Source: Burhinus oedicnemus
Taxonomy: Eukaryota > Chordata > Aves > Charadriiformes > Burhinidae
DNA: 64,000 nucleotides
Assembly: GCA_008921705.1 (NCBI GenBank)
Contig: VFFE01007487.1
Coordinates: forward strand, 1,526,519 to 1,590,518
Reading direction: 5' to 3'
Made by a program: the position numbers and the translations under genes. The notes beneath the pieces are model-generated. The model was given only the letters and a program-made list of their open reading frames with translations, was not told the origin of the DNA and made no database searches. Numbering within the stretch: the first letter of the stretch is position 1; each line of letters starts with the position of its first letter. Shown here piece after piece: positions 48,940 to 60,755 of the stretch.

Positions 48940-48972
48940 AGCATCCCAGACTGTCTGGGTCACTGGGATGCT
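48940..48972. repeat. Perfect 10-bp inverted repeat (hairpin)
   Basis: AGCATCCCAG at 48940-48949 pairs exactly with 48963-48972 across a 13-nt loop. It lies within a segment that faintly resembles 5S rRNA-derived sequence further downstream (see findings). Confidence 0.75.
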
Positions 48973-50621
48973 AGACGTAAGCTTAAGCTATATATCGGCC
49001 AGGTGCTCTATATGGGAGACCATCAGGTACTAGCAGATATCTGCACCAAAGAGAGACCCATTTCGGTTCAGCCTATTCCCCTAACCCCTTGGTGGTGACA
49101 CACCAGTGGGTCTTTGGAGGGGGTTTTGGATCCTGCAGCAGGGATCATCTTTTGGGATCATGTGAGGGACAGTCATTGTCCTCCATCCCCTGTGCAGGGG
49201 TACCGGGAAGGGGAATGGTGCTTCCCTCTCCCAGGGCTTCCAGCAGCCTGTTGTTCTGCTCTGATGTCAGGGAGGCAGCTTTGCCAGGGAAATCACAAAG
49301 GCAACCACAAGTGGGACTTAAAATAGCTTTTGCAAGGCAAAGGGAGGGGAGAGCGGTAGGGAGAGGACTCCGCCTGCCACACTGACAGCTTTCCCAGGGA
49401 GGCTGAACTCTTGCCTGTCAGTACTCTGCCCTCTGAAAATCCCAGAGGGAGAGAGGGATCCGGTGCCCCTTGGATGCTGCAAACCTTCATGTCTAGTGGG
49501 AGATTTCCAGTAGGCTGGGAGAAGGGAACAAAATCAAAGCAGTATCCTGGGGGAGGAACAGGGGCCAGCCCCTCCCCAGCTGGTGGCTGGGCTCGTGCTG
49601 GAGCCAAGTCCCCCTTCCCATATTCCCCCTCCTCCTGCGGCATCCCACGGCATCGCCTGAGATGGCAAAGGCACTGGCTCCGTTGTGCTTGGCTGGCCCA
49701 GCCAAGTTCCTGCAGATGCCAAGGTTGGAGACTATGGGGACATACGAGGTGGGTGTTCAAGCAGGGAAAGTGGCCACCACATGGAGTGCTCTGTGACTGT
49801 GCGGCTGAGAGGCTTCATGCTTCCATGTACTAGGAATTACCTGGAGGCAGCATGGGCTGTGCCTATGCTGGCTTTCCTGGGAGAGGCTGGGCAGAGGAGG
49901 GAACTCATCATAGCTGTGCAATACACATCCTCCCCAAACAAGTTGGAGGTAGGGTATGAAGCCCTGCTCTGTGCCAGGGGATGGCCCTAGTCACCTACAA
50001 ATCGGCGTGGATCACAGCTGGTTTCCCAGTAGGATGCAACACTCCTCCAAGATGCTCTATGGGGCAATTTTCTAACCCAACGGGTCACGCCAGAGATCTC
50101 CCATCCAGTCATCCCTACAAGGGTGCTTCAAATCTCGTCCATTTTCTCCCTCCCACAGCAAACACCAGTGGTGATGACAAGCTCTGGGTTGAGGCTGAGT
50201 TGGTTGGCTGGAGTCCTTTTTTAGTGAGCAGGTGGTTCATCCTGTTCAAAAGTAGGTCTATAGAGCTGATGGGACAAAACACCTTCAAGAGCTGCCTATC
50301 TCCATCGTGCCGTATGGGAACCTAGAGAAGGCACTTCGTTAACACTAATTTTGAGATGCGTGAAGTTGAACGCCAGCACATCTCCCTTGTGCCTGAGTTG
50401 AGGAGACATCCTTTGGAGGGTCGCCAGCCTGGGGCCCCTCCTAACGTGCACAGCTGCGGTAGCAGGAGCAGTTTATGGCTCATACGTGTACCGTTAACCG
50501 TCTGCATGTATTTTCGGGAACAGCCAGCAGATAAATGGCTTTGCAGCTCCCTGGCTCTGATTGTCTCTTGCTCTCTGAAGGCTGGCAAATCCAGGACTGA
50601 TATTCCACCCAACCCCCAACC

Positions 50622-50637
50622 TTTTTTTTTTTTTTTT
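50622..50637. repeat. Poly(T) tract of 16
   Basis: Uninterrupted T run followed by CCCC. No retroposon body recognised in the minus orientation. Confidence 0.85.
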
Positions 50638-51769
50638 CCCCTTTTCTTTTGCCAAGTTGCAACCTGTGTCTTGTAGGTGTGCTGATCCTTGTCTTACACT
50701 CATAAATATTCAGTGTCTGCTGTAGGAGCCTTTGGGCTGAGGCATGTCACATAGCAAGAATCCTGACTTTGCTGTGCACAGAGCGTTACAGGAGCTTCCT
50801 TGACCCGCCTCCCAGGGGGATAATGCTCCAATACTGCACGCTTGTGTCCTTAAAACCGAACGTTTCAGCCAGACAAACCTTTGACAGATCAGGGCTGAGG
50901 TGGTTTGCATTGGTGGCTGCCTGCATGGGGAGGGCAGGCTTTTGAAAAAAACGTCTGGTACAGAGACATGATGGAGCACCTCATCTTTATCTGCTCTGAG
51001 GCGTGGCATCTACCCTCTACATGACTCCTTCAATGCACCTTCTCCTTCTCTACCTCATGGCTGTCCCAGACCCAAAGGTGCCCTCAGTCTGTGCCATCTG
51101 GTTCATGTCTCTTGCGCTTCCAGCGATGCCAAACTTGCCCCGGCTCTGCTACCCTATTCCAGCCTTGCTGCTGGATGCTCCTCTTTGGCAAAGTGGTTGA
51201 ACACATGACTGAACATTACTCATTGCAATGGGACATGTGTGCATGCTTAACTCAAACATACTGTTCCAGTCTTTCGCCTATTTGGGGCCCTAATTAGGAG
51301 ATTCCACACGCATCTGTTATTACCCCACAACTCTAAACTCAGGCTATGCTGCAGCCAACTTTCTGCTTTGGATTAAATTTACCAGGGGTTAATTAAGATC
51401 ACTACTCTACTCCCTCTCATGATCCAACCTGCGATTTGGGCATATAGAGCAGCGTAACTCTTAAGCTGCCTTGTGCTATATATGCAGCCTCCCTGACCTC
51501 TAGTCTAGGGACTATCTTGCCTGAATCATGCCCGCTCAAATTCCCTCTCAAGTTTCCCATAAAATAGTGCATTTTGGGGAAAGAGTTGGGAAAGAGCTTT
51601 TAAAATGTGTGTCTATATACGTGTGTGCTCAGATCTGTTATGGTTTGAGAAATCCACAACAATTCATTGTCCTTTAGACAACTATTCTATTACCCGATGA
51701 CCCCTCCTCACCCAGGAAGGGGGAATCGGGAAGAAAACCTGGAAACCCAGGGGTTGAAATATAAACAGA

Positions 51770-51775
51770 TTTAAT
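51770..51775 (-). terminator. Polyadenylation signal ATTAAA in LTR 2
   Basis: Reads ATTAAA on the minus strand, in the place where the related LTR family carries its poly(A) signal, upstream of the CAACCCC block. Functional use is inferred only. Confidence 0.5.
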
Positions 51776-52039
51776 AGAATAAGACTAAATAATTAACAGT
51801 AATAACATTAAAGAACCAATAGTGATCCCGATACCAATCTAAAGATATATAAGGATTATACTCAGCCAACTATACCAGTAGGAAGCCGTGCACTCCCAGC
51901 AGTGAACAGTGAATGTCAGACACCGCAAGTGCTATGGCTTCAGGAGGAAGGGAAGACCTCAGAGGTCTGGCACCAGGGCAAGGAGTTCTCTGGATCGCTG
52001 CCATCAAGGGAGAGCCTTCCTCCTCAGCAAACTTTCTAA

Positions 52040-52045
52040 TTTATA
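52040..52045 (-). promoter_or_regulatory. TATA box in LTR 2
   Basis: Reads TATAAA on the minus strand within CAATATAAATTAG, about 30 bp downstream (in LTR direction) of the conserved ATTTCATACC block. Position fits the U3 promoter of an LTR. Confidence 0.5.
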
Positions 52046-52291
52046 TTGAATGTGACGTTCATGGTATGAAATAACCCTGTTGGCCAGCTTGGGTCAAGTG
52101 CCTGTGTCTCGCTCCTCCTCATCCCTGCACCTGGCTAGCCTGAAAACACTGAGACCTTGACACCCACACAGCATAGCTGGCTATAAAGTAAAAATTTTCA
52201 CAAATTCAGACACCAGAGTCCTCCAAAAGTACAATTTTCCCAAGCATTAGAAAAGAAATTAGTCCTGCGTCGCTCAAACCAGGACAAGATC

Positions 52292-55200
52292 TCACCCTAG
52301 GAGGGTGGCAGGTATTGCTGCAAATGCCTCTTGGCTCTTGTTCCACCTCTGGATAGCTACAGTCCCTTGCCAATTTATCATGAATTAAGTATCCCCACCC
52401 CTGTGCTCTCCTTCACCCTCCGCTTGCCTTTCAGAGGAATGCACTGGCCTTGTGCCTCTGGGCTGCAATTTAACTGCAACTCATGCTGCATCTGCGGATA
52501 GATACTCAGCACTGTGAAATACAGCATTGTTTTTTCCTTCTCTGGATGGCCCTGGGCAGAGCAGCTGTAGCGTAACTCACCGCCTGCATGCAAGGTGCGT
52601 GTCCTCCAGCTCCGTGTTGGAGCAACGGATGGGGCTGACCCCTTGACATCCGGCTGTGCAGGGCTTGGAGGATAGAGAAGAGCACAGAGATGCTGCTGCT
52701 GCAAAGGCAAGTCATCGATACCAGATAGCTTGTTGGGGGGGTTTCATGGGGAATAATGGGTTCAGCATTTGGGAACTGGTTTGCTCCTGATGCTGCCGCT
52801 GTCTGGGCAAGAGCCTATTAAATGCTTAAGCATCTCTTGCAAAGTGCCATGTGCCTTCAAGTGCTGGCAGGATCAGACTGTGTCCACATCCATGCTGTTA
52901 ATGTTCAAGGTTACTAATATAATCTTCTCCATTTCTCAGTCAGGATTGCCAAAGACCAAGGAAGATTGGTCCTAATTTCCTATCATGCCCTCATTGCTTT
53001 TTCCTTGCCTATGCCAGGAACACGTGGAACAGCAGTCCTATTGCCAGCCCGCAGAAGCAAGCCATTTCCCACTGCCTTAATTACAAAACCCCTTGCAGAC
53101 AGGAACTCAGGAGTGGCCATAGTGGTTAAACATAAGTTCCCTCATCTATGCTTGTGTCCTGTCTCTAGAAGCTGCCATCAGCAGATGGATAGGATAGAGT
53201 GTATGAACAGAGCAAGCACGGAGATATCTTCTGTCGCATCACTCATCCAGCTGCAGGAATATGTGTCTTCCAGAGCCAGTGAAACCAGTTGAAACTCCAG
53301 CACGTCCTGGATGCATTTATTTGCACTTGGTGAAGTTATTTATTTTGCATGTGATGTCTTTGTTTTCTAGAAAGAGGGTACATGTCACCTGAGACTCATG
53401 ATGCACTGAATACATTAATTTTGTACATACTCAGGTGCATGGCTCATTCATCAGAACATGTTCTCCTTTGTGTGCTGAGGGAGAGAATCTGCACAGGGAT
53501 GGGCGCTGTTGTTGTCTTTGTACAACAACCAGAAGGGAATATCCACGTGGAGGAAAATAACTATCAAAGACGACCAGTGCAAATGATGCAGGAATGGTGT
53601 ATCGCAGGACTGGTCTGCTCAGGGTGGTTGCAGGCAGGTACAAGCTTGGCCATTCAGCATGACTTGTATCACAGGAAGAATAATTTATTTGGTGCTTGTT
53701 TTGGACAAATCCGTAGTGCTTTGTTATATGCCAGCTATTCCTCATACCCACCTAGAGTAAAGCTAGCTGGGTCCTACACCCAGGCATTGAGGTTCAAACC
53801 CCATTTTCCCTGTGCTGCTCCTTGGTTCTTCCATTTACAGAGGGTACCGAGATTCCTTCAGGTGGGAAAAGAAGCTTCTGCCAGTATCCAAAACTTTCCT
53901 CCTTTCTCCCAGCTGAGGGAAAAGGACCTATGCAGGAAGATGCTCTGAGGATCAGGGCACACTTCCCTTCCTTCTTTCTCTGGTGTCCCCCTTGGGTTGT
54001 TGTTGAGGTGTTTGGTGACCACATGGCATGTGGAGATGCCTCCGAGTCTTCCAAGTTCTTGCAGGTCTTGTGACCAGTTCCTAGAGAGGTAGGACATGCT
54101 CTGATATGGACATGTTGCACAGCAAGGTGACCACATGGCATGCTTTGGAGTATGATCTTCACTTGTTTGAAGTCTTGGAACTCAGGCCTGGTCTTTCCAG
54201 GATGGGAGTTGAGGGTAAGCTAGTCTTGTTTCTGGTTTTCTGTCTATCCAAAAGGGATAATCTCAGAAGGTCTGCTTATTTCTGACATATCATTTGTGCC
54301 TGTAGTATTTAAAATGGTCAGTGTTCACCACCCCTTCCACACCCCATCAGCTCACCTGGGAGAGGGATTTATTCTGGCTGGTTTATCATCTGTAAATCCC
54401 CTTGGTTGACTCCATTTTGCATTTTAACAAGAAACAAACACTTTATAATAACTGCAGAGATTAAACTCCGACGGACTCTCAAACCATTAACCTGAAGGAA
54501 ATGTAACAATAAATTAAACATATTAATGAATCTGTACTACAAGCTCTGAATTTGTTAGGTAAATTGTACCATTATTAACAATGAACCCAACTTAGAATGA
54601 TCCATCACCATCTTGTATGGCTAACCAGGGTACTCATCCTTAGATCAAGCATTAGAAGTGAAATTTCACCCAGATAGACTCACCCTGTCTTCACCCTGAC
54701 CTAGGAGGACTTTTGTGTGGCTGCCACGTGTTGTTTGGGGAGCAGGAGATGGTGAACCGTTTCCAGGGTGGTGTTCAGTCCGTGTGAAAGAAGCATGTGT
54801 GGTAGCATCTCAAAAAGGGTGTTTTTGTAGGTGATGTTACCTTGTCTGTGGATTGTGCTGTCCTGGTCCTTGCTGGGAAAAGGGCCTGGTGGTGGTATTT
54901 GTGATGGACCCTAAGAAATAGTCTCCATTGCCTCACGTCCTCCACCTGATTCACATATGCTGTCACACCCAAAGATCGTTTGGTGTGCTGGTGCTATTTA
55001 ATCACGCCAGGTCGGCTGCAGATGGACAAGGCTGAAGCAGAGACTTGTGACACCAAGCCCAAACCTGGGACAACACGACACCACATTATCCCTCCAAAAC
55101 CTTGCCACATTTGTCCCCCATGCGCACAGGAAAGCACAGCCACCATGTGCCATGGTGTCTGAGGAAAAAGAAGTAGAGCGTACTTCATTTTGCCGTGGCA

Positions 55201-55504
55201 CTAAGGAAAAACCGGGTGCACGCCTGGAGCAATGGGATGTAGCACCATGTACCAGGGAGTGCAGCACATGGGTAAATGCACTCATGAGTGCGGTGTCTCC
55301 TTGGCAGTGCAGGTGGCTGCTAATTTGAACAGTATCCACCGTATGAATGAAGCCAGCAGGGGTGAGGAACAGGGATTTGTCATTTCTAGGAGGCGGCTTT
55401 GGGTCCCTGCCAGCTCGGCGGGGTTGGGAGCAGCTCCTCTCCTCCAAAGCAGCAGCTGCAGAGCCAGTCCCAGCCAGAAACTCCCCTCTGTATGGGGGTG
55501 CTCA
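52292..55504. other. Unique sequence, no gene seen
   Basis: Contains a 188-codon frame (53382-53948 plus) that I do not recognise and that has no signal peptide, repeat or motif of note. The strip 54420-54600 is AT-rich. No mobile element recognised. Confidence 0.45.
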
Positions 55505-56240
55505 GAGTAAATGGTGGAAAATAAGGTTGGGAGAAACCTAAGAGATCGTCTAGCCCATCCCCCAGAAGACAGGATCAACTCTACCTCTATCCCCCTTGAC
55601 AGAAGCTTCTCCAGCCTGTTCATCAAACTGCCTGGCTCCCCAGGCAAGCTGTCCCATGGCTCCTTTACCCTTTCTCCAACATCTCAAGCCAGCCTCCCTA
55701 CTATTATCCACAGAATACCCACACCAGGCATGAAGAAATGTTTAATCTCTTCCTTTTTTCTCCTCCACCTTTGAAGACGATTACCCTGCTTCCCCTCCAT
55801 CTTCTCTAAACAGCCCCAGTTCCTCCTGCCTTGCCCTGTAAGTTCAGGCTCTCCAGGTCCCCGTGAGTCTTGTCTTCTTCAACTGGCCTCCTGAAGTGAC
55901 CCACTCATGGCCTCGGCAGTACCATCAGGCCAGCTGGACTGTGCCACGTGCTCGCCAGCACACGTGCCTGTTGTCCCTGGCAGCAGGGAGGCTGTATCTC
56001 CTGCGGTAGCCCAGCACTGTTGACTTAAGCCCGTGGTGTAAGCTGCCCCCCTTGCCTCAGTCCTGCAATGCCACCGAGCCCGTGCTCCCCTTGTCTGCCT
56101 CTGTGCACTCAATTATTGTCACCCTCCCCGAGTTCAATCTCGTTTCTTTTTCTGAACCATTTCTTCAACTCATCCGGATCGTTTTGTGTTCCAAGCTCTG
56201 CTCTCTAGCGTGCTCACAGCCTTTCCTGATTTAACAAGCT
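55505..56240 (-). mobile_element. Ancient CR1 relic with ORF2 trace, antisense
   Basis: On the plus strand this begins with AAGGTTGGGAGAAACCTAAG and AGATCGTCTAGCCCATCC, then GCCTGTTCATCAAACTGCC, TTCTCTAAACAGCCCCAG and a CTCCAGGTCCCC block. This is an old amniote CR1 3' part in reverse. Further on, minus-strand translation of about 56140-56175 gives QNDPDELKKW, matching the CR1 ORF2 stretch with pattern QxDLDxLxxW, upstream of the ORF2 C-terminus as it should be. The ORF is otherwise destroyed by substitutions and indels. The region between about 55890 and 56110 is poorly matched and may include a deletion or insertion. Confidence 0.7.
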
Positions 56241-56516
56241 TCTTCCTTTCTCCTGGCCATTCAGGGAAATATCAACTAATGCTAGCCAAAGAGCTTGCAC
56301 GTGTCTTCTCCCAGCTCCCTCTAGGCCGATGCACCCTACAAAAGCTCAGGCTGCCTTAGATTGCTCTGGAGTAACTCTGGACCTAGTGCTCCGAAAATTA
56401 GGCATTGAATTCCCAGAGGCAGCAGATGGGTGATATCTCTCGGAGATTGCTCAGCTATGTATGCTCTCCCCTGCATCCCTTTACGGGAAGGACTCCGTCT
56501 CTCACTGCCAGCTTCC

Positions 56517-56586
56517 TATGGCATCCTACAGCATCCTCTGGCATCCTACAGCATCCTATGGCATCCTACAGCATCCTATGGCATCC
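56517..56586. repeat. Minisatellite, seven 10-bp units
   Basis: Seven exact-length 10-bp units ending GCATCC. Odd units read TATGGCATCC (third unit TCTGGCATCC) and even units TACAGCATCC, so the higher-order period is 20 bp. Bounded by non-repeat sequence on both sides. Confidence 0.95.
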
Positions 56587-57408
56587 AGGACTCTGTCCTG
56601 AACAGAATGAATCCCCCATGACCAGGATCTGCCAGACAGTGTGAACAAGCGTGGCAGGATGGGTTGGAAGCAGCCAAGTGGATCTGGGTCAGAGAATTCT
56701 CCCCTACACTTGGTCCTACAAAGCGATGGAGAGTTTTCCTCGGCACGGTGCCAAACGCCCTTTGAAGTGTCAATCACGTCATTTGGCATTGATTTTTCTT
56801 TTAAGGTCTCCCGGCTGCTCCCCTCCCAAGAGCCAGGCTTTCCGCTGACAGGCAGTCTTGTGTGGGAATTGTGATGCTGTGCAATGCCCAGCGCTGCAGA
56901 CACCTGCGTTGGACTTGGGTTCCTGCAAATGGGGCGATCCCCGCTCCCCGTATGAGCGTGTTGCCGTACACCGCTGCGGCACTGGCTATTAACTGTGCAT
57001 GGTACCAGCACAGGCTTGTGCGTGTCGTCCTGGGGGCATTTTTCGCAGAGGATGGAGTTTAGCAGATGATTTTGCCACTAATGCTGTGTGATGGGACAAG
57101 CAAAGCTTTCACATGGCACAACAGTGGGATTTTCCCCATGTCCTTGGATAATTTTGGTTTCAATATTTTTTTCTTTGTGTGTCTAAGGTTTTGCTGGACT
57201 TACCAGCACATTTTTATATCACTGTCCTCTCTGAGATATATTTAAACTGTTGTCTTCACATCTTGTAACAGGGATTTTACTTTTACTGAAGTGGTAGATG
57301 TCTCTGCATTTAAATCATGATGGTTTTTTGTCTGGGACTGACAGCTGGGAAGTGCTAGGTGGCTTCAGCTTTATAATTACCTCTGTCTGTCTTGTCTGTG
57401 TGTTCACG

Positions 57409-57431
57409 CGCACACACACACACACACACAC
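57409..57431. repeat. (CA)n microsatellite, about 11 units
   Basis: GCGCA then uninterrupted CA dinucleotides to CACG. Likely polymorphic. Confidence 0.95.
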
Positions 57432-60182
57432 GTGCAGTTGTGCGCCAAGCTGAGGAGGAAGCAGTGAATGCAAGCAACAGCTGGATGCAGTATGTGACAA
57501 GTCAGGAGGAACTGTTTTTCTTTACACATCTTTTTATGTACATCTCAGTGCTGCTCTTCCCGGCTGCGGCATCACAAGAACTAATAACTCTGGAAATCCG
57601 GAAAAAATGGAGGTTTGCTAAATATTGGTTCTGCCTGTACGATCTTGCCTCCTGCCTGGAGATCGTGTATCATGGCAGAGTTCCTCATGATACTGATGGT
57701 ATCGTATGAAGAGGCTGATGGTACTCATATGAGGAGGATGTCTTCAAGCTGATCTTTACAGCAGGCGAGGCAGGAGAGCTCTGGGGATGGCTGGGACTAA
57801 GGGTTGAACCAGAAATGTGTTTGTTGCAGCAGTCCTCTGCTTGCCACCGTACCTTGCACCGCTGTATCCCTTGCATTGCCTCCCCCATCCCAGTTGTATT
57901 TTCTGATTTTTGAACCAAAAATGTCCAAGGAGCCTTCTACCACAACGACACTTCAATTCTCCATCTTCAGGCATGTGTCCAGCACAGAGATGTCTGCTGG
58001 CCACAGAAACTTGATCCCTGTGGCTGGCTGGGCAAGTGCAAGCTGGGGAGAGGAAGGCTGAGATTTTGGGAATGAAGGCTTTTGCCATCAACCTGAGATC
58101 CCAGGAAAGAGCTGTGGTGGAGTGAGGTTTGGAGAGGCCTCAGCTCGTAGTCTGTTTCCTTTTCCTTTTAATGTGTTTGCTCTCTAATGTATGTTGACAC
58201 AGTAAATACACATGTTTGTACAAACATCCCAGCAGAGGGTTGCTTTGAAAGCCCCTTGCAGGGGATGGGAAATGTGCACGGCAGATGTCGGGAGGCGACC
58301 TACTGCCTGGTATGCGCCGCTTTTGCCAGCGATGTTGGAAATGGTCCCCATCAGGAGGAATTCGATGGGACAGCGTGAGGCAGGGGATGCTTTGCTTGGA
58401 TTTTTTGGGCTGCTGCGGGGAGGCTCAGTACTGGTCAGGTGCAGAAAGATGTCCCCTACCCATTGCTAAGTGTTGCACCGGGGATCCAAAGTGTTACTGA
58501 GTCCATGCTGATGATGAGAAAAGCATTGACAAGGGAGAAATAGTGTGGGGAGAGAGATCCCCAAGGGGGGGCAGCCAGAGCTCCCCTGAGTGAGGCACTT
58601 GCACGTAGATGAAGCAGAGACTCGTGGAAAATGATGGACAGACTCAATGCTTTGGAAGAGGTGCTGCCAAAGTTCTCTTCTAACCAAGCACAGTACAGCA
58701 CTTGGTGTTGAACGGGGCAGCAAGAAGCTTGTCCATAACCAGGTTCTTCCAGGTTCCTGCGTAACTGATTGATGTGCTTTTGCACCTAAAGATATGCTTA
58801 TAGTTGCATGTGGCATCTTATTTCCAACCATAAAGAGCAGGAACCAGGGTCGTGGGGGCCTGCAAATGCGTTTAAGTGTGTGAAAGCTGACCCCATTGGG
58901 ATTCAAAGACTCATGAGCAACAGATGAGCCTGTATGGTCTCACAGACCAAATTCGAACACTATGGAGTTGACTACATCCTTCATCATATACGAATGAAAT
59001 GCCTCATTACTGGCCACAAACAAGGTGGAGGTGATTTTAAAGAGTACAAAATATACGACACAACTTCTCTGGTTAAAGACATACACTCAATATAAGTTTG
59101 TCGGAGCAGTCTAGGAGCACTCTTGCCACTTCTGATTGATTAACAAGACTCTTTTTACTCTTGATGTGCTGTGATTTGGCCACTTTCTATACTGCAATGG
59201 TGTGATGTAACTGGGAAACCATGGATTCATGGAAAGCTCCAGCTCGGACAAGGTATATATGCGTGTAATGAGGATGGTGGTTCCAAATCCTTTGTTTCCT
59301 ACTGCAGCTCTGCACTAATGGCAAGTTCTCTTAGCTCTTACCTGCAAGCTGCCCGCTGGCCCATTTTCTGCGTATCTAAAAGAAGAGACAACTCTATGTC
59401 TGCAGCTCTTCTAGCTCTGCAGGAGTTGGTTCATAATTGTGTAATAGCATAGCATCCCAAGATAGCCAGAGGTCAAAGTACGGTTCTCCAGCCCTTTTCT
59501 TGTAATATGACATGTTGAGCAAACAAACACTGCCCTCAAAATTAAGCATTTCTGCAATAAACCATCCACACACCTTTTCCCACATGAAGAGCGAGGAAAG
59601 GGTGGATGGCCCATCTGTGAGAGATGCCAGACCATCACGCAAGCTGAAATTTGTCTCACCTAATGCTGGTCATCAACACTGAATCACAATGAGTTGCCTT
59701 TTATAGGTAATGGAGAGAGACTGACATCATCAGAAAGCAATTCACTCCATTTCCCTGAGACATCTATTTAGGATGGCATGAATCGCCCCGTGGTGAAACC
59801 TGTCTCTTTCCATTGACTGGAGGGAAAGCCTGCCTGACTCATTAGGTGAGATGTCTAATTTTCGGGAATACCATGTTAAACAAGATGAATCCCACTTTTA
59901 GGGCATGCCTGGAAGGCACGCAGGTAACTGGTGAGAGCAAGATGTCTCTGAAGCCAGACAGAGTGGACCTGCTCAGTCCTCACCCATTTGTTTCCAGATT
60001 GGTTTAATTTGCCCCTCCCCAGCCTTTGCATCCAAAATATCCTGCTTTGAGCTGGGTTACTTGAAGTAGCACCTCATTTTGTCATGGTCTGGGCAATAGA
60101 TGGGAAGACTGTTGTGAGAAACACGGGATCTGAAGGGTTTCTCTCACGTAGCTCCATCCTTAAAGCAACTCCTTCTCCGTGC

Positions 60183-60312
60183 TGCTCAGACTTTGCAAGG
60201 CGGGGAGCTTTCACTGTTCCCACTTCACAGATGGGACACAAAATGGGATGAGCAACAGCAAAGGGCACTTGTGAGACTGGCACAGGACTTGACCCCCTCT
60301 GCCTCCTGATGC
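60183..60312 (-). mobile_element. MIR-like SINE relic, antisense
   Basis: CCCACTTCACAGATGGGACA, GAGCAACAGCAAAGGGCACT, then GGCACAGGACTTGACCCCCT and GCCTCCTGATGC follow the reversed order of a MIR from the tail to the head. Degenerate but continuous over about 110 bp. Recognised by eye. Confidence 0.5.
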
Positions 60313-60755
60313 TCCTCTTAGACACCAGGAATTTTGGCTGGTTGTGCACGTGCACCTGGGGCTTTTCACTGCTGCTCCCCTGCCCGGGTGAAGCTGGAAA
60401 GGTGAAGGGCAGTTTGTAACTCAAGGGTGGGACATGGCAAATTTCTTTGTTACTGGTCAGGAACACCCAACTAATGCACTATTGAGGCTGTAAAGGTGGT
60501 GTTTGGGGTCTGAATTTGTTATCCTCAATCCCACTGCAGTCCCCTTACTAATGTTTCCTAGGAGCTGGCTTCAGAGACACAGAAGTGTGGAAATTTAGCC
60601 AATCTCGTTGCCATTCCTGTCACTTCTGCTTTCTTTCCCCTCTCCCAGACCCCCAGCTGCCCCTTGAAGCCCTCCTGTGCCAGGACATGCCATCAGCTCA
60701 TGGATCATTTTGGATCATTTCTCCACCAGTAAAGAACTGACATCGCCTGCCCTAA

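Larger units (their letters stand above)
43089..51635. other. Long unique region, no gene seen
   Basis: About 8.5 kb with only small repeats: a 15-bp duplication (45622-45653), a hairpin (48940-48972) and a T run (50622-50637). The longest frames are 185 codons (45459-46016 plus) and 155 codons (49293-49760 minus), neither with a recognisable domain. The part from 46000 to 48200 is not explained by any element I recognise. Confidence 0.45.
51636..52286 (-). mobile_element. Solo LTR 2, ERVL-type by duplication length
   Basis: A 651-bp element flanked by AGATC at 51631-51635 and 52287-52291. Its ends are TGTTATGGTTT and AAACCAGGACA, an imperfect inverted pair with the same TG...CA layout as LTR 1. 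Orientation is minus: the reverse complements of LTR 1 blocks appear as GGTATGAAATAACC with TTGGCCAGCTTGGGTCAAG, and as GGGGGAATCGGGAAG. A TATAAA signal (52040-52045) and an ATTAAA signal (51770-51775) are intact about 265 bp apart in minus direction. No internal viral sequence adjoins, so it is a solo LTR. It differs from LTR 1 by many substitutions and indels and is a separate insertion. Confidence 0.9.
56241..60182. other. Unique sequence with a minisatellite and a CA repeat
   Basis: Holds the minisatellite (56517-56586) and the (CA)n tract (57409-57431). Frames up to 151 codons (56556-57011 minus) cross the minisatellite or show no domain. No mobile element recognised. Confidence 0.5.

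Noticed and set aside
53785..53800. GAGGTTCAAACCCC, which looks like a tRNA B box
   Set aside because: No matching A box or foldable cloverleaf around it.
53382..53948. 188-codon open frame, plus strand
   Set aside because: No family recognised; the 106-codon frame on the opposite strand is equally open. Length is within chance for 64 kb.
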